In this document: positions 18,188 to 26,531 of the stretch, piece after piece | How the letters are laid out: each line of letters opens with the position of its first letter | Position numbering within the stretch: position 1 is the first letter of the stretch | Assembly: GCF_002237555.1 (NCBI RefSeq) | Contig: NZ_CP022540.1 | Span: 2,547,001 to 2,611,000, forward strand | Source: Antarctobacter heliothermus | GTDB lineage: Bacteria > Pseudomonadota > Alphaproteobacteria > Rhodobacterales > Rhodobacteraceae | Direction of reading: 5' to 3' | DNA: 64,000 bases | Notes under the pieces: model-generated | Told to the model about the DNA's origin: nothing | The model's input: only the letters and a program-made list of their open reading frames with translations | The model's database searches: none | Made by a program: the position numbers and the translations under genes

Positions 18188-19080
18188 GGACCCGTCCTTC
18201 GGCCCACGGCGCGCAGGGCTTGGCTGCGGATCGGAAAGAGGGGGCGGATCAAATCAGCCAACTGGGAAGCGATCCGCGCGCCGGACAACGACGAGGACTC
18301 GACAAGGGCCAACCGGATTACGACCAGCGTGACGTTGTCCTGTTGCGGGGCTTTTTGTGTGCGTACCGCGTCCAAAAGCGCGCCGGTCATCGCCACACTG
18401 TCTTTGTGGGCGTTTCGTTTGAGGATCTGCGCGATCTCTGCCTCTGACAGGACATTCAACCCGTCGCTGGCGAGAATGATGCTGTCGCCGGGTTCAAGTG
18501 TCAGGGCCTCGCCGGGGCAATCGACGTGCGGGATCTCGCCCCCGGTTACGGCTGAGGTCAGGCAATGGCGATGCGGGTGTTGCGCGGCGGCGCTGGCCTC
18601 CATCGCGCCGGTTTTCACCATCAGATCCAGTTGGATGGCCATGGAATGCAGTTGGTTCAACTGCTGCAACCGACCGTCGCGGTACAGGTAGAGCGGACTG
18701 TCGCCAACCGACATCCACCGCAGTGCGCGCCCCTCGACAGTAACGCATACCAACGTGCCGCCGGTGTCGACGCTGATGTATCCGGCGTCGATGTGTTGTT
18801 TCAGGCGCGCGTTTGTCCGTTCCAGCGCGGCGTGAAACACCTCTTCCGGCGTTTCGCTGCGTCGGTCTGGGCGAGCCGCTGCAAGATACATCTCGCCGAA
18901 CATTTCGCTTGCGAGAATGCGACCAGCCAGATCCCCGTCGTCATGTCCGCCCATGCCGTCCGACAGGACGGCAACCCCCGGCATGTCGCCCTGCGGGAAC
19001 TGCGCGATAACCGCGTCTTCTTGGCGGCTGCGCGCGCCGATGTACTGGCCGCTGGCGGCCTCTGCGACCAGATCAGTCAT
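18184..19080 (-). CDS. PP2C-family Ser/Thr protein phosphatase
   Basis: A 298-residue PPM phosphatase containing the metal-site motifs RSRQEDA (17-23), VLSDGMGGHDDG (38-49), ILASDGL and a C-terminal QQDNVTLVVIRL. It removes phosphate from Ser/Thr with Mn/Mg. No transmembrane helix is seen. The start at 19080 overlaps the FHA stop by eight bases (ATGACTGA). Within this operon it is the natural antagonist of the kinase and may act on the FHA protein or the GTPases. Confidence 0.92.
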   Translation of the reverse strand: MTDLVAEAASGQYIGARSRQEDAVIAQFPQGDMPGVAVLSDGMGGHDDGDLAGRILASEMFGEMYLAAARPDRRSETPEEVFHAALERTNARLKQHIDAGYISVDTGGTLVCVTVEGRALRWMSVGDSPLYLYRDGRLQQLNQLHSMAIQLDLMVKTGAMEASAAAQHPHRHCLTSAVTGGEIPHVDCPGEALTLEPGDSIILASDGLNVLSEAEIAQILKRNAHKDSVAMTGALLDAVRTQKAPQQDNVTLVVIRLALVESSSLSGARIASQLADLIRPLFPIRSQALRAVGRRTGP

Positions 19081-20023
19081 TGCCGATCCCCGACGCATCC
19101 GTGTCGGCCCAGGAAAACCCGTCATCGCATAGCCCGACAAAGCGCAGCACCGTCTTGCCAATCCGGACCGTGTCGCCGTCGTTGAGTTCCTCAGTCGTCA
19201 AAAGCGGCCTGTCATTGTGGCGCACGATGTTGCTTTTGCCGCCGTGGCCGATGTATGTCCGACCGTCCTCGTCGTCATGGGCGATAGAGATATGCCGCTC
19301 ACGCGAGATGCTGGTATCGCCAAAATCCAGTGTAACGGTCTGGTCCGCGTCACGTCCGACGGTCGACAGTCCCGCTGTCAGGGCAAAGGACGCCCCGCGA
19401 CCGGGGCCTTCGATGACAACGATCCAACCGATAGGAAAGCGCGGCGCGCTGGCTGTGGGGATGACCGCGGGGGCGGCAAAGGGGTCGGGAGTGCCTGCCT
19501 CGCTGTGAAAGCCCAGGAGCCGTGTCTTGACCCGTTCAGAGGTCGGGCGCGGTAGGGGATCGGCGGGCGCGACCAACCCAGCGGCGCTGCGCGCTAGTGG
19601 CGAAACCGTTTCCGCAGGTTCAGAGTGCAGCTGGTCCGATACGTCGGACCGGGCGGGGGCGGCCGCTGCGGCCGAAGGGTCCAGATCCCAGATCTTTGGC
19701 GTACTACCGGTGCTGGTCCGGGTTAGGGGGGCAATACCGGGATCAGCCCGTGGTGCCACAATCGGCTCTGGCGAGAGGTCGCTTTCCGGGTCCAAAGCGG
19801 ACGGCGCCCATTCCTGACGGGGCGAGGGCTGTGGTCGCTCTGGCCTGGGAATGTGATCGCGCGCAGCCCGGGCGTTGTCCTTGTCACAGGTCCGAGGGTC
19901 CGGCTTTGTGCCCACACGGGCGTGCAACTCTTCCCATGGATCGACCAGCGGTTCGGGATCGGTCCCGGAGGCAGGGTCCGATGCGGGACGCCGTCTTGCT
20001 ATCAGGTTCCTGATGCCCTGCAT
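19073..20023 (-). CDS. FHA-domain protein with long disordered N-terminus
   Basis: A 316-residue protein. Residues 1 to about 195 are low-complexity, rich in P, A, S, T and charged residues, and probably disordered; TSTGST in this part is a plausible phosphorylation site. The C-terminal FHA domain (about 200-297) shows G223-R224, S240, H244, N265 and the closing ELNDGDTVRIGKTVLRF, all expected for a phosphothreonine-binding domain. It starts 16 bp after the kinase stop and overlaps the phosphatase gene. It probably reads the kinase output and recruits partners. Confidence 0.9.
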   Translation of the reverse strand: MQGIRNLIARRRPASDPASGTDPEPLVDPWEELHARVGTKPDPRTCDKDNARAARDHIPRPERPQPSPRQEWAPSALDPESDLSPEPIVAPRADPGIAPLTRTSTGSTPKIWDLDPSAAAAAPARSDVSDQLHSEPAETVSPLARSAAGLVAPADPLPRPTSERVKTRLLGFHSEAGTPDPFAAPAVIPTASAPRFPIGWIVVIEGPGRGASFALTAGLSTVGRDADQTVTLDFGDTSISRERHISIAHDDEDGRTYIGHGGKSNIVRHNDRPLLTTEELNDGDTVRIGKTVLRFVGLCDDGFSWADTDASGIGND

Positions 20024-20039
20024 TGCAATTCACCTTTTC

Positions 20040-21353
20040 TCAAACATTAGTCTGGATGCCGTCGCGCGCACTGCGCGAGGGCCAGGGCAGCAGAGCGCTC
20101 AGCGAAAATCGGCGCTGGCGTCGCGCCGGCGGAGCGGATGTTTCGATCTGCGCGCTTGCCGGGATAGGGTCGGGGGCCGTTTGCGGTGCCCAATCGGCGG
20201 GATCCTCGTTCAGAATGGCCCAGTACGCGCGCTCTGCCGCGCGCTTTTCCGCCTCTGGGTCCGGTGTTCGGGTTTGGGCCGCGGGGGCTGTGGGGTGCGC
20301 CGAATCCGCCTCGATGGCCTGATGGTTGCTGGCCACGAGTTCGGCGATTTTCGACTCGATCTCTGGGTCATCCTGAGGGGGCCGGGGGATGGCCGCTGCA
20401 GGTGGCGCGACAGCCGCAGTGCTCTGGCGACCCGACAACGCGTCAAGCCAGGCGTCGGCGCTTTGCAGACGGTCCTTGGCAAACAGGTTCAGGCATTGGT
20501 CGATGGCCGCCAGCAGACGCTGATCCTGCGCCGGGAACCGCCCCAGCAGAGGGCGATAAGGGTCTGGCTTTTGCTCCGCCACGGCTGCCAGCCGTAGACT
20601 GCTATTGGGGGGCGGATGCCCCTCGATCAGGTGCACAAAGGTGGCCGCCAGCGCGTAGAGGTCACTGGACCGCGATTGCGCGCTGCCCGCGATGTAAAAC
20701 TCTTGCGGGGAATACCCGTCCTTGACGGTATGGACGCGGGACAACACGCGGCTTGCCTGACTGGCACCCTGCCGGGCCGCGCCGAAATCAATCAGGACAG
20801 GCGTACCCATCGTGTCGAGCAGAATGTTGTCGGGTGAGATGTCGCGGTGCAGGATGCCGTTGCGATGCACATAGCTGAGCGCCTGCAACAGGATCACCGC
20901 CAGTTCGCGGGTCGCCTCGGGTGTCAGCGCGTTTGGGCTATAGTCGATCATGTCGAACAGATCGGTCCCCTCGACGAAATCCAGCGCCATGTAGGCCGTG
21001 CCATTGGCCTCAAATATCTGGTGGACGCCCACAATGTTGGGATGCTGCAAATGTGCCAGCGCGCGCGCCTCTTTCTGGAACAATTCGACCGCGCGGCTGA
21101 AATCCACGTCAAAGGTCTGGGACCGCAGGCGCACGGCCTCACCGGCGCGACAGCAGATCGCGTTGGGAAAACACTCTTTGATGACAACGCGGCGGCCTAG
21201 GCTGTCACGCGCCAGATATGTGATCCCGAACCCGCCAGCATTCAGGTATTTGTCGACAGTGTATTGCCCGTTGCACAGGGTGGTGCCGGGGGGCAACCCA
21301 TCGCCAACGTGCTGTGAGGCGGCAGGTGCCTGGATCTTCGACTGATGCGTCAT
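20040..21353 (-). CDS. Ser/Thr protein kinase (Hanks type), soluble
   Basis: A 437-residue kinase with glycine-rich loop NAGGFGITY (38-46), VVIK lysine K59, helix-C glutamate near E95, HRD catalytic loop (H169, D171, N176) and DFG (189-191). It is the subclass with GGFGITYLARD and IKECFP. The kinase domain ends near residue 308 and is followed by a helical and proline-rich region (to 437) without a clear transmembrane segment. The start at 21353 has a strong GGAGG eight bases upstream; the longer frame lacks one. It is the first gene of the eight-gene operon and presumably phosphorylates the FHA protein and/or GTPases. Confidence 0.92.
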   Translation of the reverse strand: MTHQSKIQAPAASQHVGDGLPPGTTLCNGQYTVDKYLNAGGFGITYLARDSLGRRVVIKECFPNAICCRAGEAVRLRSQTFDVDFSRAVELFQKEARALAHLQHPNIVGVHQIFEANGTAYMALDFVEGTDLFDMIDYSPNALTPEATRELAVILLQALSYVHRNGILHRDISPDNILLDTMGTPVLIDFGAARQGASQASRVLSRVHTVKDGYSPQEFYIAGSAQSRSSDLYALAATFVHLIEGHPPPNSSLRLAAVAEQKPDPYRPLLGRFPAQDQRLLAAIDQCLNLFAKDRLQSADAWLDALSGRQSTAAVAPPAAAIPRPPQDDPEIESKIAELVASNHQAIEADSAHPTAPAAQTRTPDPEAEKRAAERAYWAILNEDPADWAPQTAPDPIPASAQIETSAPPARRQRRFSLSALLPWPSRSARDGIQTNV

Positions 21354-21550
21354 TCCGGGTCCTCCTGAGTAACGTGAGCAGCCCGCGTTTTGTGGCAAAC
21401 GGGGGGCGCTGCACGGCGGACACCGTCAAATCATCAGCAAATGCGGCCCGGGCGGTGTTCTAAACTGGACGAAAACATGTCGCTTTGGGCGAGTTAAATT
21501 AAACCTTTACAATAGTTTGTCAGGATATCGGTGCACAAGGGGCGACCATG
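21354..21550 (-). promoter_or_regulatory. Probable promoter region of the kinase/GTPase operon
   Basis: A 197-bp gap upstream of the kinase, with an AT-rich patch at about 21490-21520 in otherwise GC-rich DNA. Reading leftward, CTGACA is followed 17 bases later by AATTTA, a poor -35/-10 pair, so the exact promoter is not claimed. Confidence 0.35.
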
Positions 21551-22153
21551 TCACCGCATCTTGCGGGTTTTGCGCAACTTGAGGACCAGAAGCGTGGCGA
21601 GGGTCACGGTCATGGCGGCAGAGACAATCATGCCCGACCAGTCTGTGACGATGTCCGTCAATTCCTCCAGCCGACTGCCAAAGGCAAAGCCCAGTGTCAC
21701 ATAGGCCGTGACCCAGATCGTTTCCCCGGCCACGTCCCAGACCGTGAATCGCCAGCGTTCCAGTCGCGCGGCCCCGGCGATCAGGTTGACCCAAGGCCCC
21801 AGAGGCGCAAACAGCCAAGTCGACAGGAACACGCCAATCCCGCCCCAATGGTGGACCGTATCGCGCGCCCGACCGATCAGTTTGTGGCGGCCGGTGCGCC
21901 GTGCAATGGCGTCGATCAGGGGCGGGCCGCCCCAGCGCCCGATGTGAAACCCGGTCTGGTCGCCCAGAACCGCGGCCAGCCATGCGGTGCCCAGCACTTG
22001 CCAAAACACCAGATCCCCCGCCGCCGCAAATCCCCCTGCGGCCAGCATGATGACGGCCGTGGGAATCGGAATAGCGAGACAGGACAAAAACGCCGAACCG
22101 GCGACAACCCACAGGCCATATGTCGACACCAAAGCAAACAGCGTCTCAGTCAC
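21551..22153 (-). CDS. DedA-family membrane protein
   Basis: A 200-residue integral membrane protein of the DedA/VTT family, which is implicated in lipid translocation and membrane homeostasis. Characteristic stretches are FLSCLAIPIPTAVIMLAAGGFA, LGDQTGFHIGRWGG and the F/GxxxR-containing FAPLGPWVNLIAGAARLERWRF, with a basic C-terminus KLRKTRKMR. The start is GTG at 22153, overlapping the stop of the preceding small membrane gene (GTGA) with AGAGG upstream. The two form a small operon read towards the kinase locus. Confidence 0.85.
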   Translation of the reverse strand: MTETLFALVSTYGLWVVAGSAFLSCLAIPIPTAVIMLAAGGFAAAGDLVFWQVLGTAWLAAVLGDQTGFHIGRWGGPPLIDAIARRTGRHKLIGRARDTVHHWGGIGVFLSTWLFAPLGPWVNLIAGAARLERWRFTVWDVAGETIWVTAYVTLGFAFGSRLEELTDIVTDWSGMIVSAAMTVTLATLLVLKLRKTRKMR

Positions 22154-22515
22154 GGGTGCACCTCTCGGTGGAGGGCAATAGCGGCCTCCAGTTCGGCGAT
22201 CAGCACCTCGACCGGCACGCCGCGGTCTGCCGCCAATTGCCCCAGCGTGATCCGCCCGCCCGTGCCATCGTGCGTAAGGGCCAGCGTATCGGCCACCATG
22301 TCCGGCGGTAGGCGCCACGAATGCGCGACAAACCGCGGTGTCATCCAGGGGGCGGGCGGTACATCGCGGTGCGCCGGGTCGGCCCAGTAAATCGCACCGG
22401 CCACAAAGCGGCCCGCAAAAAACAGCGTGCAGGCAAGTGCCAGGACAAATGCCCCAGTTAGCCAGGGCGCGTCCTGCCACAGCCGTTTGATGACGCCCGG
22501 TCGGGTTCCAGTCAT
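22150..22515 (-). CDS. Small single-pass membrane protein, unknown
   Basis: A 121-residue protein with one strong transmembrane helix (about residues 19-41, LTGAFVLALACTLFFAGRFVAG) and a periplasmic or cytosolic tail containing LGQLAADRGVPVEVLIAELEAAI. The start at 22515 has GGAG eight bases upstream. It is coupled to the DedA gene by a GTGA overlap, which suggests a joint role. No family recognised. Confidence 0.7.
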   Translation of the reverse strand: MTGTRPGVIKRLWQDAPWLTGAFVLALACTLFFAGRFVAGAIYWADPAHRDVPPAPWMTPRFVAHSWRLPPDMVADTLALTHDGTGGRITLGQLAADRGVPVEVLIAELEAAIALHREVHP

Positions 22516-22641
22516 TCGGGTTTCTCCAATGGGCGCCCTCTGCAATTGGCGCTTTGGGTTTCATCGTCGGACGCTTGTCGCTACAAAAACGGTAAGACAC
22601 CGGGTCGTACCGGTGCCACACCATCTTCGGGGATATTCGAC

Positions 22642-24309
22642 ATGATACGCAACGGCGGGCAACTTTTGGTCGATTGCTTGATCGCACTGGGTGCGACAAA
22701 GGGTTTCGGCGTTCCGGGCGAAAGCTATCTGGCGGTGCTGGATGCGCTGCACGACACCGGCGGCAAGCTGGACTTCGTGTTGTGCCGGAATGAGGGCGGC
22801 GCGGCCTTCATGTCCGCCGCATGGGGCAAGCTGACGAATAGCCCCGGCATCTGTTTTGTGACGCGTGGTCCGGGTGTCACCAATGCCTCGATCGGGATTC
22901 ACACTGCGATGCAGGACAGCACGCCGATGTTGATTTTTGTCGGACAGGTGGGCACCGACATGAAGGGACGCGAGGCGTTTCAGGAAATCGACTACCGGGC
23001 GGTTTTTGGCTCCATGGCCAAATGGGCTGTGGAAATCGACGATGTGGACCGCGTGCCGGAAATCCTTGCCCGTGCGTGGAAGACCGCCACCACGGGCCGC
23101 CCCGGTCCGGTGGTAATCGCTCTGCCAGAGGACATGCTGACCAACATGACAGAGGCGGCACCGCTCGCGGGTGCCTCTGTCGTGCGCGAGCCGTCGACGG
23201 ATGGCGCGACGGTGGCGGACGTGGCGGGGCTGCTGAGCGGGTCCAGCCGACCGCTGATCCTGATGGGTGGGTCCAACTGGTCGGCAGAAGGCGCGACAGC
23301 GCTGCAATCCTTTGCCGAAGCCTCTGACATTCCGGTCATTGCCGCCTTTCGCTATCAGGACCAGTTCGACAACCACTCACCGGTCTTTGCCGGAGAGGCC
23401 GGGGTAGGGATGCCGCCCCATGCGCGTCGCCTGCTGACAGAGGCCGACACCATTCTGGCCATCAACGTGCGCTTTGGTGAGATGACCACCGACGCCTATA
23501 CGCTGCTGAAGGTGCCCGAACCGCAGCAAAAGCTGATCCATGTGCATGCCTCGGACGCGGAAATCGGCAAGATTTATGTTCCTGCGCTGGGCATACAGGC
23601 GGGACCGAACGCCTTTGCCAAGGCACTGACCCCGGTCAAAGGCGGCTGGGCTGACTGGCGCGCGCAAGCGCGGGCAGAGTTCGAGGCCAGCCTTGATGCA
23701 CCGGCGCAACCTTCACCGGTGGATATGGGGACGGTCATGCGCCACCTGACGCAGGTTCTGCCCGACGATGTGATCCTGACGAACGGCGCGGGCAACTTTT
23801 CCGTCTGGCCGAACAAGTTCTTCAAATTTGGCCCCAAGGCGCGCCTGCTGGCACCGCAGTCGGGCGCGATGGGGTACGGCCTGCCCGCTGCTATCGCGGC
23901 GCGGGTGGCCTTTCCGGATCGTATGGCGATCTGTTTCGCCGGGGACGGCGACTTTCAGATGAACCTGCAAGAGCTGGCGACAGCGGCGCAGGCGGGGGCG
24001 CAGCCGATTGTCCTGATCCTCAACAATGGCATCTACGGCACGATCCGCGCCCATCAGGAGAGGCACTATCCGGGGCGGGTGTCCGGGACAGATATGGTCA
24101 GCCCGGATTTTGCCATGCTGGCGCGGTCCTATGGGTTTCATGGCGAGCGGGTCGAGCGGACAGAGGATTTTGCGGCGGCGTTTGAGCGGGCCCGCGCGTC
24201 GGGCACCGGGGCGGTGTTGGACCTTGCGATTTCCGAAGAGGCGCTGACCCCGCGCCGGACCCTGAGCCAGATGCGTGAGGCGGCGCTGGCGGCGCAAGGC
24301 GCTGGCTAA
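22642..24309 (+). CDS. Thiamine diphosphate-dependent enzyme, acetolactate synthase-like
   Basis: A 555-residue ThDP enzyme of the acetolactate synthase/POX superfamily. The N-terminal Pyr domain has GVPGESYLAVLDAL and the catalytic glutamate in VLCRNEGGAAFMS; the C-terminal PP domain has the ThDP/Mg motif CFAGDGDFQMNLQELATA with following NN. No FAD-binding signature stands out. The short, non-biosynthetic form, with no small regulatory subunit nearby, suggests a catabolic carboligase or decarboxylase and not IlvB. Divergent from the DedA pair across a 126-bp gap. Confidence 0.8.
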   Translation: MIRNGGQLLVDCLIALGATKGFGVPGESYLAVLDALHDTGGKLDFVLCRNEGGAAFMSAAWGKLTNSPGICFVTRGPGVTNASIGIHTAMQDSTPMLIFVGQVGTDMKGREAFQEIDYRAVFGSMAKWAVEIDDVDRVPEILARAWKTATTGRPGPVVIALPEDMLTNMTEAAPLAGASVVREPSTDGATVADVAGLLSGSSRPLILMGGSNWSAEGATALQSFAEASDIPVIAAFRYQDQFDNHSPVFAGEAGVGMPPHARRLLTEADTILAINVRFGEMTTDAYTLLKVPEPQQKLIHVHASDAEIGKIYVPALGIQAGPNAFAKALTPVKGGWADWRAQARAEFEASLDAPAQPSPVDMGTVMRHLTQVLPDDVILTNGAGNFSVWPNKFFKFGPKARLLAPQSGAMGYGLPAAIAARVAFPDRMAICFAGDGDFQMNLQELATAAQAGAQPIVLILNNGIYGTIRAHQERHYPGRVSGTDMVSPDFAMLARSYGFHGERVERTEDFAAAFERARASGTGAVLDLAISEEALTPRRTLSQMREAALAAQGAG

Positions 24310-24318
24310 GGCAGGATG

Positions 24319-24340
24319 GGCTGTCCACGCGTGGACAGCC
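24319..24340 (+). terminator. Hairpin terminator after the ThDP enzyme
   Basis: A perfect 22-bp palindrome, GGCTGTCCACG followed directly by its complement, ten bases after the stop codon at 24309, then TTT. The T-tract is short, so it may be a weak terminator or also serve the opposite strand. Confidence 0.6.
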
Positions 24341-24725
24341 TTTCACCCACTATAAATCAATGGGTTACAGAGACGGTTTTACCTTTCGGTAACACTTGGG
24401 GCAGCGGGGTGGACCGTCTGGCCCGCCTTTGGTGCAGGCTGCGGGCAGGCCAAGTGGCAACGAATCCCGCCCGACGGCATCGGCCTAGGCCAGCGGTCGA
24501 TGCGGGCCATGCGCGCCGCTGCGTAGGTTGCCCAAATGTGTCCTCGTTGTGTGATCTGATCCGAAAAACCAACCTGACCGACCATTTGCGCGCTTTGCCG
24601 GCCTTGAAAACGGACGTGTAGTTGGCCGGGCGCGACCTGTTCAAGTTTGGGATCGTCGGCGGGAGGGCATCAAGGCCCATAGCAAAATGGATGGGTTCCG
24701 ATTTCCGTCAATCAACGGGAGTCGG
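24341..24725. other. Gene-free stretch of unclear origin
   Basis: About 385 bp with no frame I would defend. Short frames of about 100 codons on both strands have arginine-rich, shadow-like composition and no ribosome binding site. Composition is less GC-rich than the neighbours. It may be decayed sequence at the border of the orphan block. Confidence 0.4.
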
Positions 24726-24932
24726 TCACTCCGGTCCTTTTTGCGCGGCGATGGCGTCTGCAATTATTTTATGGGCGGTGGCCACATCCACACCGGCGCT
24801 GATGGCGCTCTGCTCTGTCGTGCCACCATGCGCATAGCAGTTGAGCACATCGGCGATCACGGTCCGGTCGATGGCGTGTTGCGTGGTTTCGTCTGCGGCG
24901 GGGCCTGCGCCGCCTTGCTTTTCATCGTTCAT
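24726..24932 (-). CDS. Small protein with possible helix-turn-helix, unknown
   Basis: A 68-residue acidic protein. The segment RTVIADVLNCYAHGGTTEQ followed by AISAGVDVATAHKIIADAI reads like two helices and a turn, as in small DNA-binding or antitoxin-like proteins, but no family is recognised. GGTGAG lies five bases before the ATG. It is 81 bp downstream of the coiled-coil gene on the same strand and may belong to its operon. Confidence 0.55.
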   Translation of the reverse strand: MNDEKQGGAGPAADETTQHAIDRTVIADVLNCYAHGGTTEQSAISAGVDVATAHKIIADAIAAQKGPE

Positions 24933-25013
24933 TTTTACTCACCAAGGTTATCTCCGGTCGCCTGAGCATGGATCGAGCGTTCGGCTGGAACCAGAACGCG
25001 GCCCATGCCGGAT

Positions 25014-26126
25014 TTAGGCTGACGATAAATTCGCCGCGTCAGAAAGGAGGTGGTCAAGTGTATCGTTCCGAAGCGGGGACAGTCCGGTCTGGATCGCCTC
25101 CAGCGTGGCGCGTTTGTCTGGCTGGGACGCGATATGGCGGACTGCCAAATCCCGGTGTTCGCCCTTCCAATCCTCAAAATCGGTCTTGATTTGGTCCAGT
25201 TCCTTTTGCACGCGCGAAATGTCGTAGAGCAGCGGGGTGTCTTGTACCGTGATGGGCGTTGGGGATTTGAGCCGTTCCTCTAACCTCCTGACCCGACCGC
25301 GCAGTTGCGTAAGTTCGGCTTCCAAGCGGGCGATTTCTGCCTCGCGGTGGCTAGGGTTGCATTTGAGCGGGGTCAGGACAAACCCCGACACGAGATCGTT
25401 GATGATGTCGGGCCGCTGGTCCCGCGCAGCACGCGCAACTGGTCCCATAATTGCAGCCCCCAATTGCCAGCGTGCTTTGATTGAGCCGCTGGTCAGACCC
25501 ATGATGCCATTTGCAACCTCCTGACAGAAGGTGTGCATCACGTCCCCGCGCTGGACCACATGAAAGGTTACAATTCGCCCGATGTCTTTGGCGGCATCGG
25601 AGCCCTGTGTAAGGAGAAAGAGGGTGAACGAGAATGCGTGTTCGGGAAACGACATCAAGACATCGGGAAGGACGCGCACCACCCCGGCGTATAGCTTTAT
25701 GCCGTCACCCGTTGCCGAGGCATGATGAAAATAGAGCGAAATGAGCGCGTCCACCGGCTGGGCAAGCTCTGGTTGCTGCTTTGCCGCTGCGGTCATCTGG
25801 CGGATCAGCCACAGGATTTTTTCGTTATGCCGTGCCAAGCGTGTCTGGATCGCAGGTCGTGAACCGATCCCAGTCAGGTAACGTTGGTCGGATACAGTCG
25901 TCAGGAAAACCGTGGCGGTTTTCGGAGTGAACTTATGGGCGGGGTCGGGACGGTGCGTCCCGCCCAAAAGCGTTTCGCCTGCGTCGATGATCAGCTCATA
26001 AAGCGTGTCAAAGTGGTCAAAGTCCGTGGCGCAAATCTCTGCCCACGTTTGCCTGACCCTGTGCATTTCGGTGAGGTCACTCACGTCGACAGAGGCGAGC
26101 CGTTCCAGTGTCGGGGTGAAAATCAT
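25014..26126 (-). CDS. Unknown 370-residue protein with C-terminal coiled coil
   Basis: A largely helical protein that I cannot assign. Residues 1 to about 255 are mixed hydrophobic/charged with several histidines (YFHHASATGDG at 132-142). Residues 261-287 (REAEIARLEAELTQLRGRV) form clear leucine heptads, with a second amphipathic helix at about 303-320. There is no signal peptide. Its ATG overlaps the stop of a 41-codon frame upstream (ATGA), suggesting coupled translation. Neighbours give no functional hint. Confidence 0.7.
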   Translation of the reverse strand: MIFTPTLERLASVDVSDLTEMHRVRQTWAEICATDFDHFDTLYELIIDAGETLLGGTHRPDPAHKFTPKTATVFLTTVSDQRYLTGIGSRPAIQTRLARHNEKILWLIRQMTAAAKQQPELAQPVDALISLYFHHASATGDGIKLYAGVVRVLPDVLMSFPEHAFSFTLFLLTQGSDAAKDIGRIVTFHVVQRGDVMHTFCQEVANGIMGLTSGSIKARWQLGAAIMGPVARAARDQRPDIINDLVSGFVLTPLKCNPSHREAEIARLEAELTQLRGRVRRLEERLKSPTPITVQDTPLLYDISRVQKELDQIKTDFEDWKGEHRDLAVRHIASQPDKRATLEAIQTGLSPLRNDTLDHLLSDAANLSSA

Positions 26127-26248
26127 CGCGCGTCCACCAGTCGTTCGGCGAACCGATTGCGGAATGCGTTGTGGTCTCTGCCCTCATCAAGGATCGGCCT
26201 GAATGCCCCGGATTTGATGAGGCAGCGTTTGCAAATGGCAAAGGTCAT
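26123..26248 (-). CDS. 41-residue CxxC microprotein, coupled to the coiled-coil gene
   Basis: A short basic protein opening MTFAICKRCLIKSGAF, with a C6-x2-C9 pair and an arginine-rich second half. The stop TGA overlaps the ATG of the 370-residue gene. An in-frame stop lies seven codons upstream of the ATG, so the frame cannot be longer. Only a weak AAGG is seen as ribosome binding site. The overlap and the cysteine pair support a real gene, possibly a metal-binding partner or a leader peptide. Confidence 0.45.
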   Translation of the reverse strand: MTFAICKRCLIKSGAFRPILDEGRDHNAFRNRFAERLVDAR

Positions 26249-26531
26249 GATCGTGCCGGGCCTTTTTCACCGGGTCTGGAGCCGGAAATCTGGTGTTCGA
26301 AGCACAAATTTTTCATGTGAAAACTCTTAATATTGTCCCATTGGGGTGAACAGTGACAGGCTATGGACGAGACGCATTCCCGGCAATGGTTCAAAGGCGA
26401 GCAGCGGGTACTTTTGCCGGGGCTGCGCATGTCGGTTCCCCCATCGCCACGCACGATGGCCGCGGAAATCCCTGTTCTGCCTTCTAACCGGGTTGCCAAG
26501 GCGCTGCATTCTGACCAAGAGTGCCGCCGAT
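26249..26531. promoter_or_regulatory. Upstream region of kynA with inverted repeat
   Basis: This gap separates the divergent microprotein and kynA. An AT-rich segment holds the inverted repeat TTTTCA-TG-TGAAAA at 26310-26323, followed by TTAATATTG. It is the best candidate for the kyn promoter/operator. A longer kynA frame exists here but its composition is not protein-like. Confidence 0.4.

Noticed and set aside
12896..21353. Possible type VI secretion locus, because of the kinase/FHA/PP2C triad
   Set aside because: No tss/tag structural genes occur anywhere in the window, and the associated genes are dynamin-like GTPases.
24357..24680. 107-codon minus-strand frame and a 101-codon plus-strand frame in the gap after the ThDP enzyme
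   Set aside because: Arginine-rich, without ribosome binding site, motif or coupling; neither is convincing.
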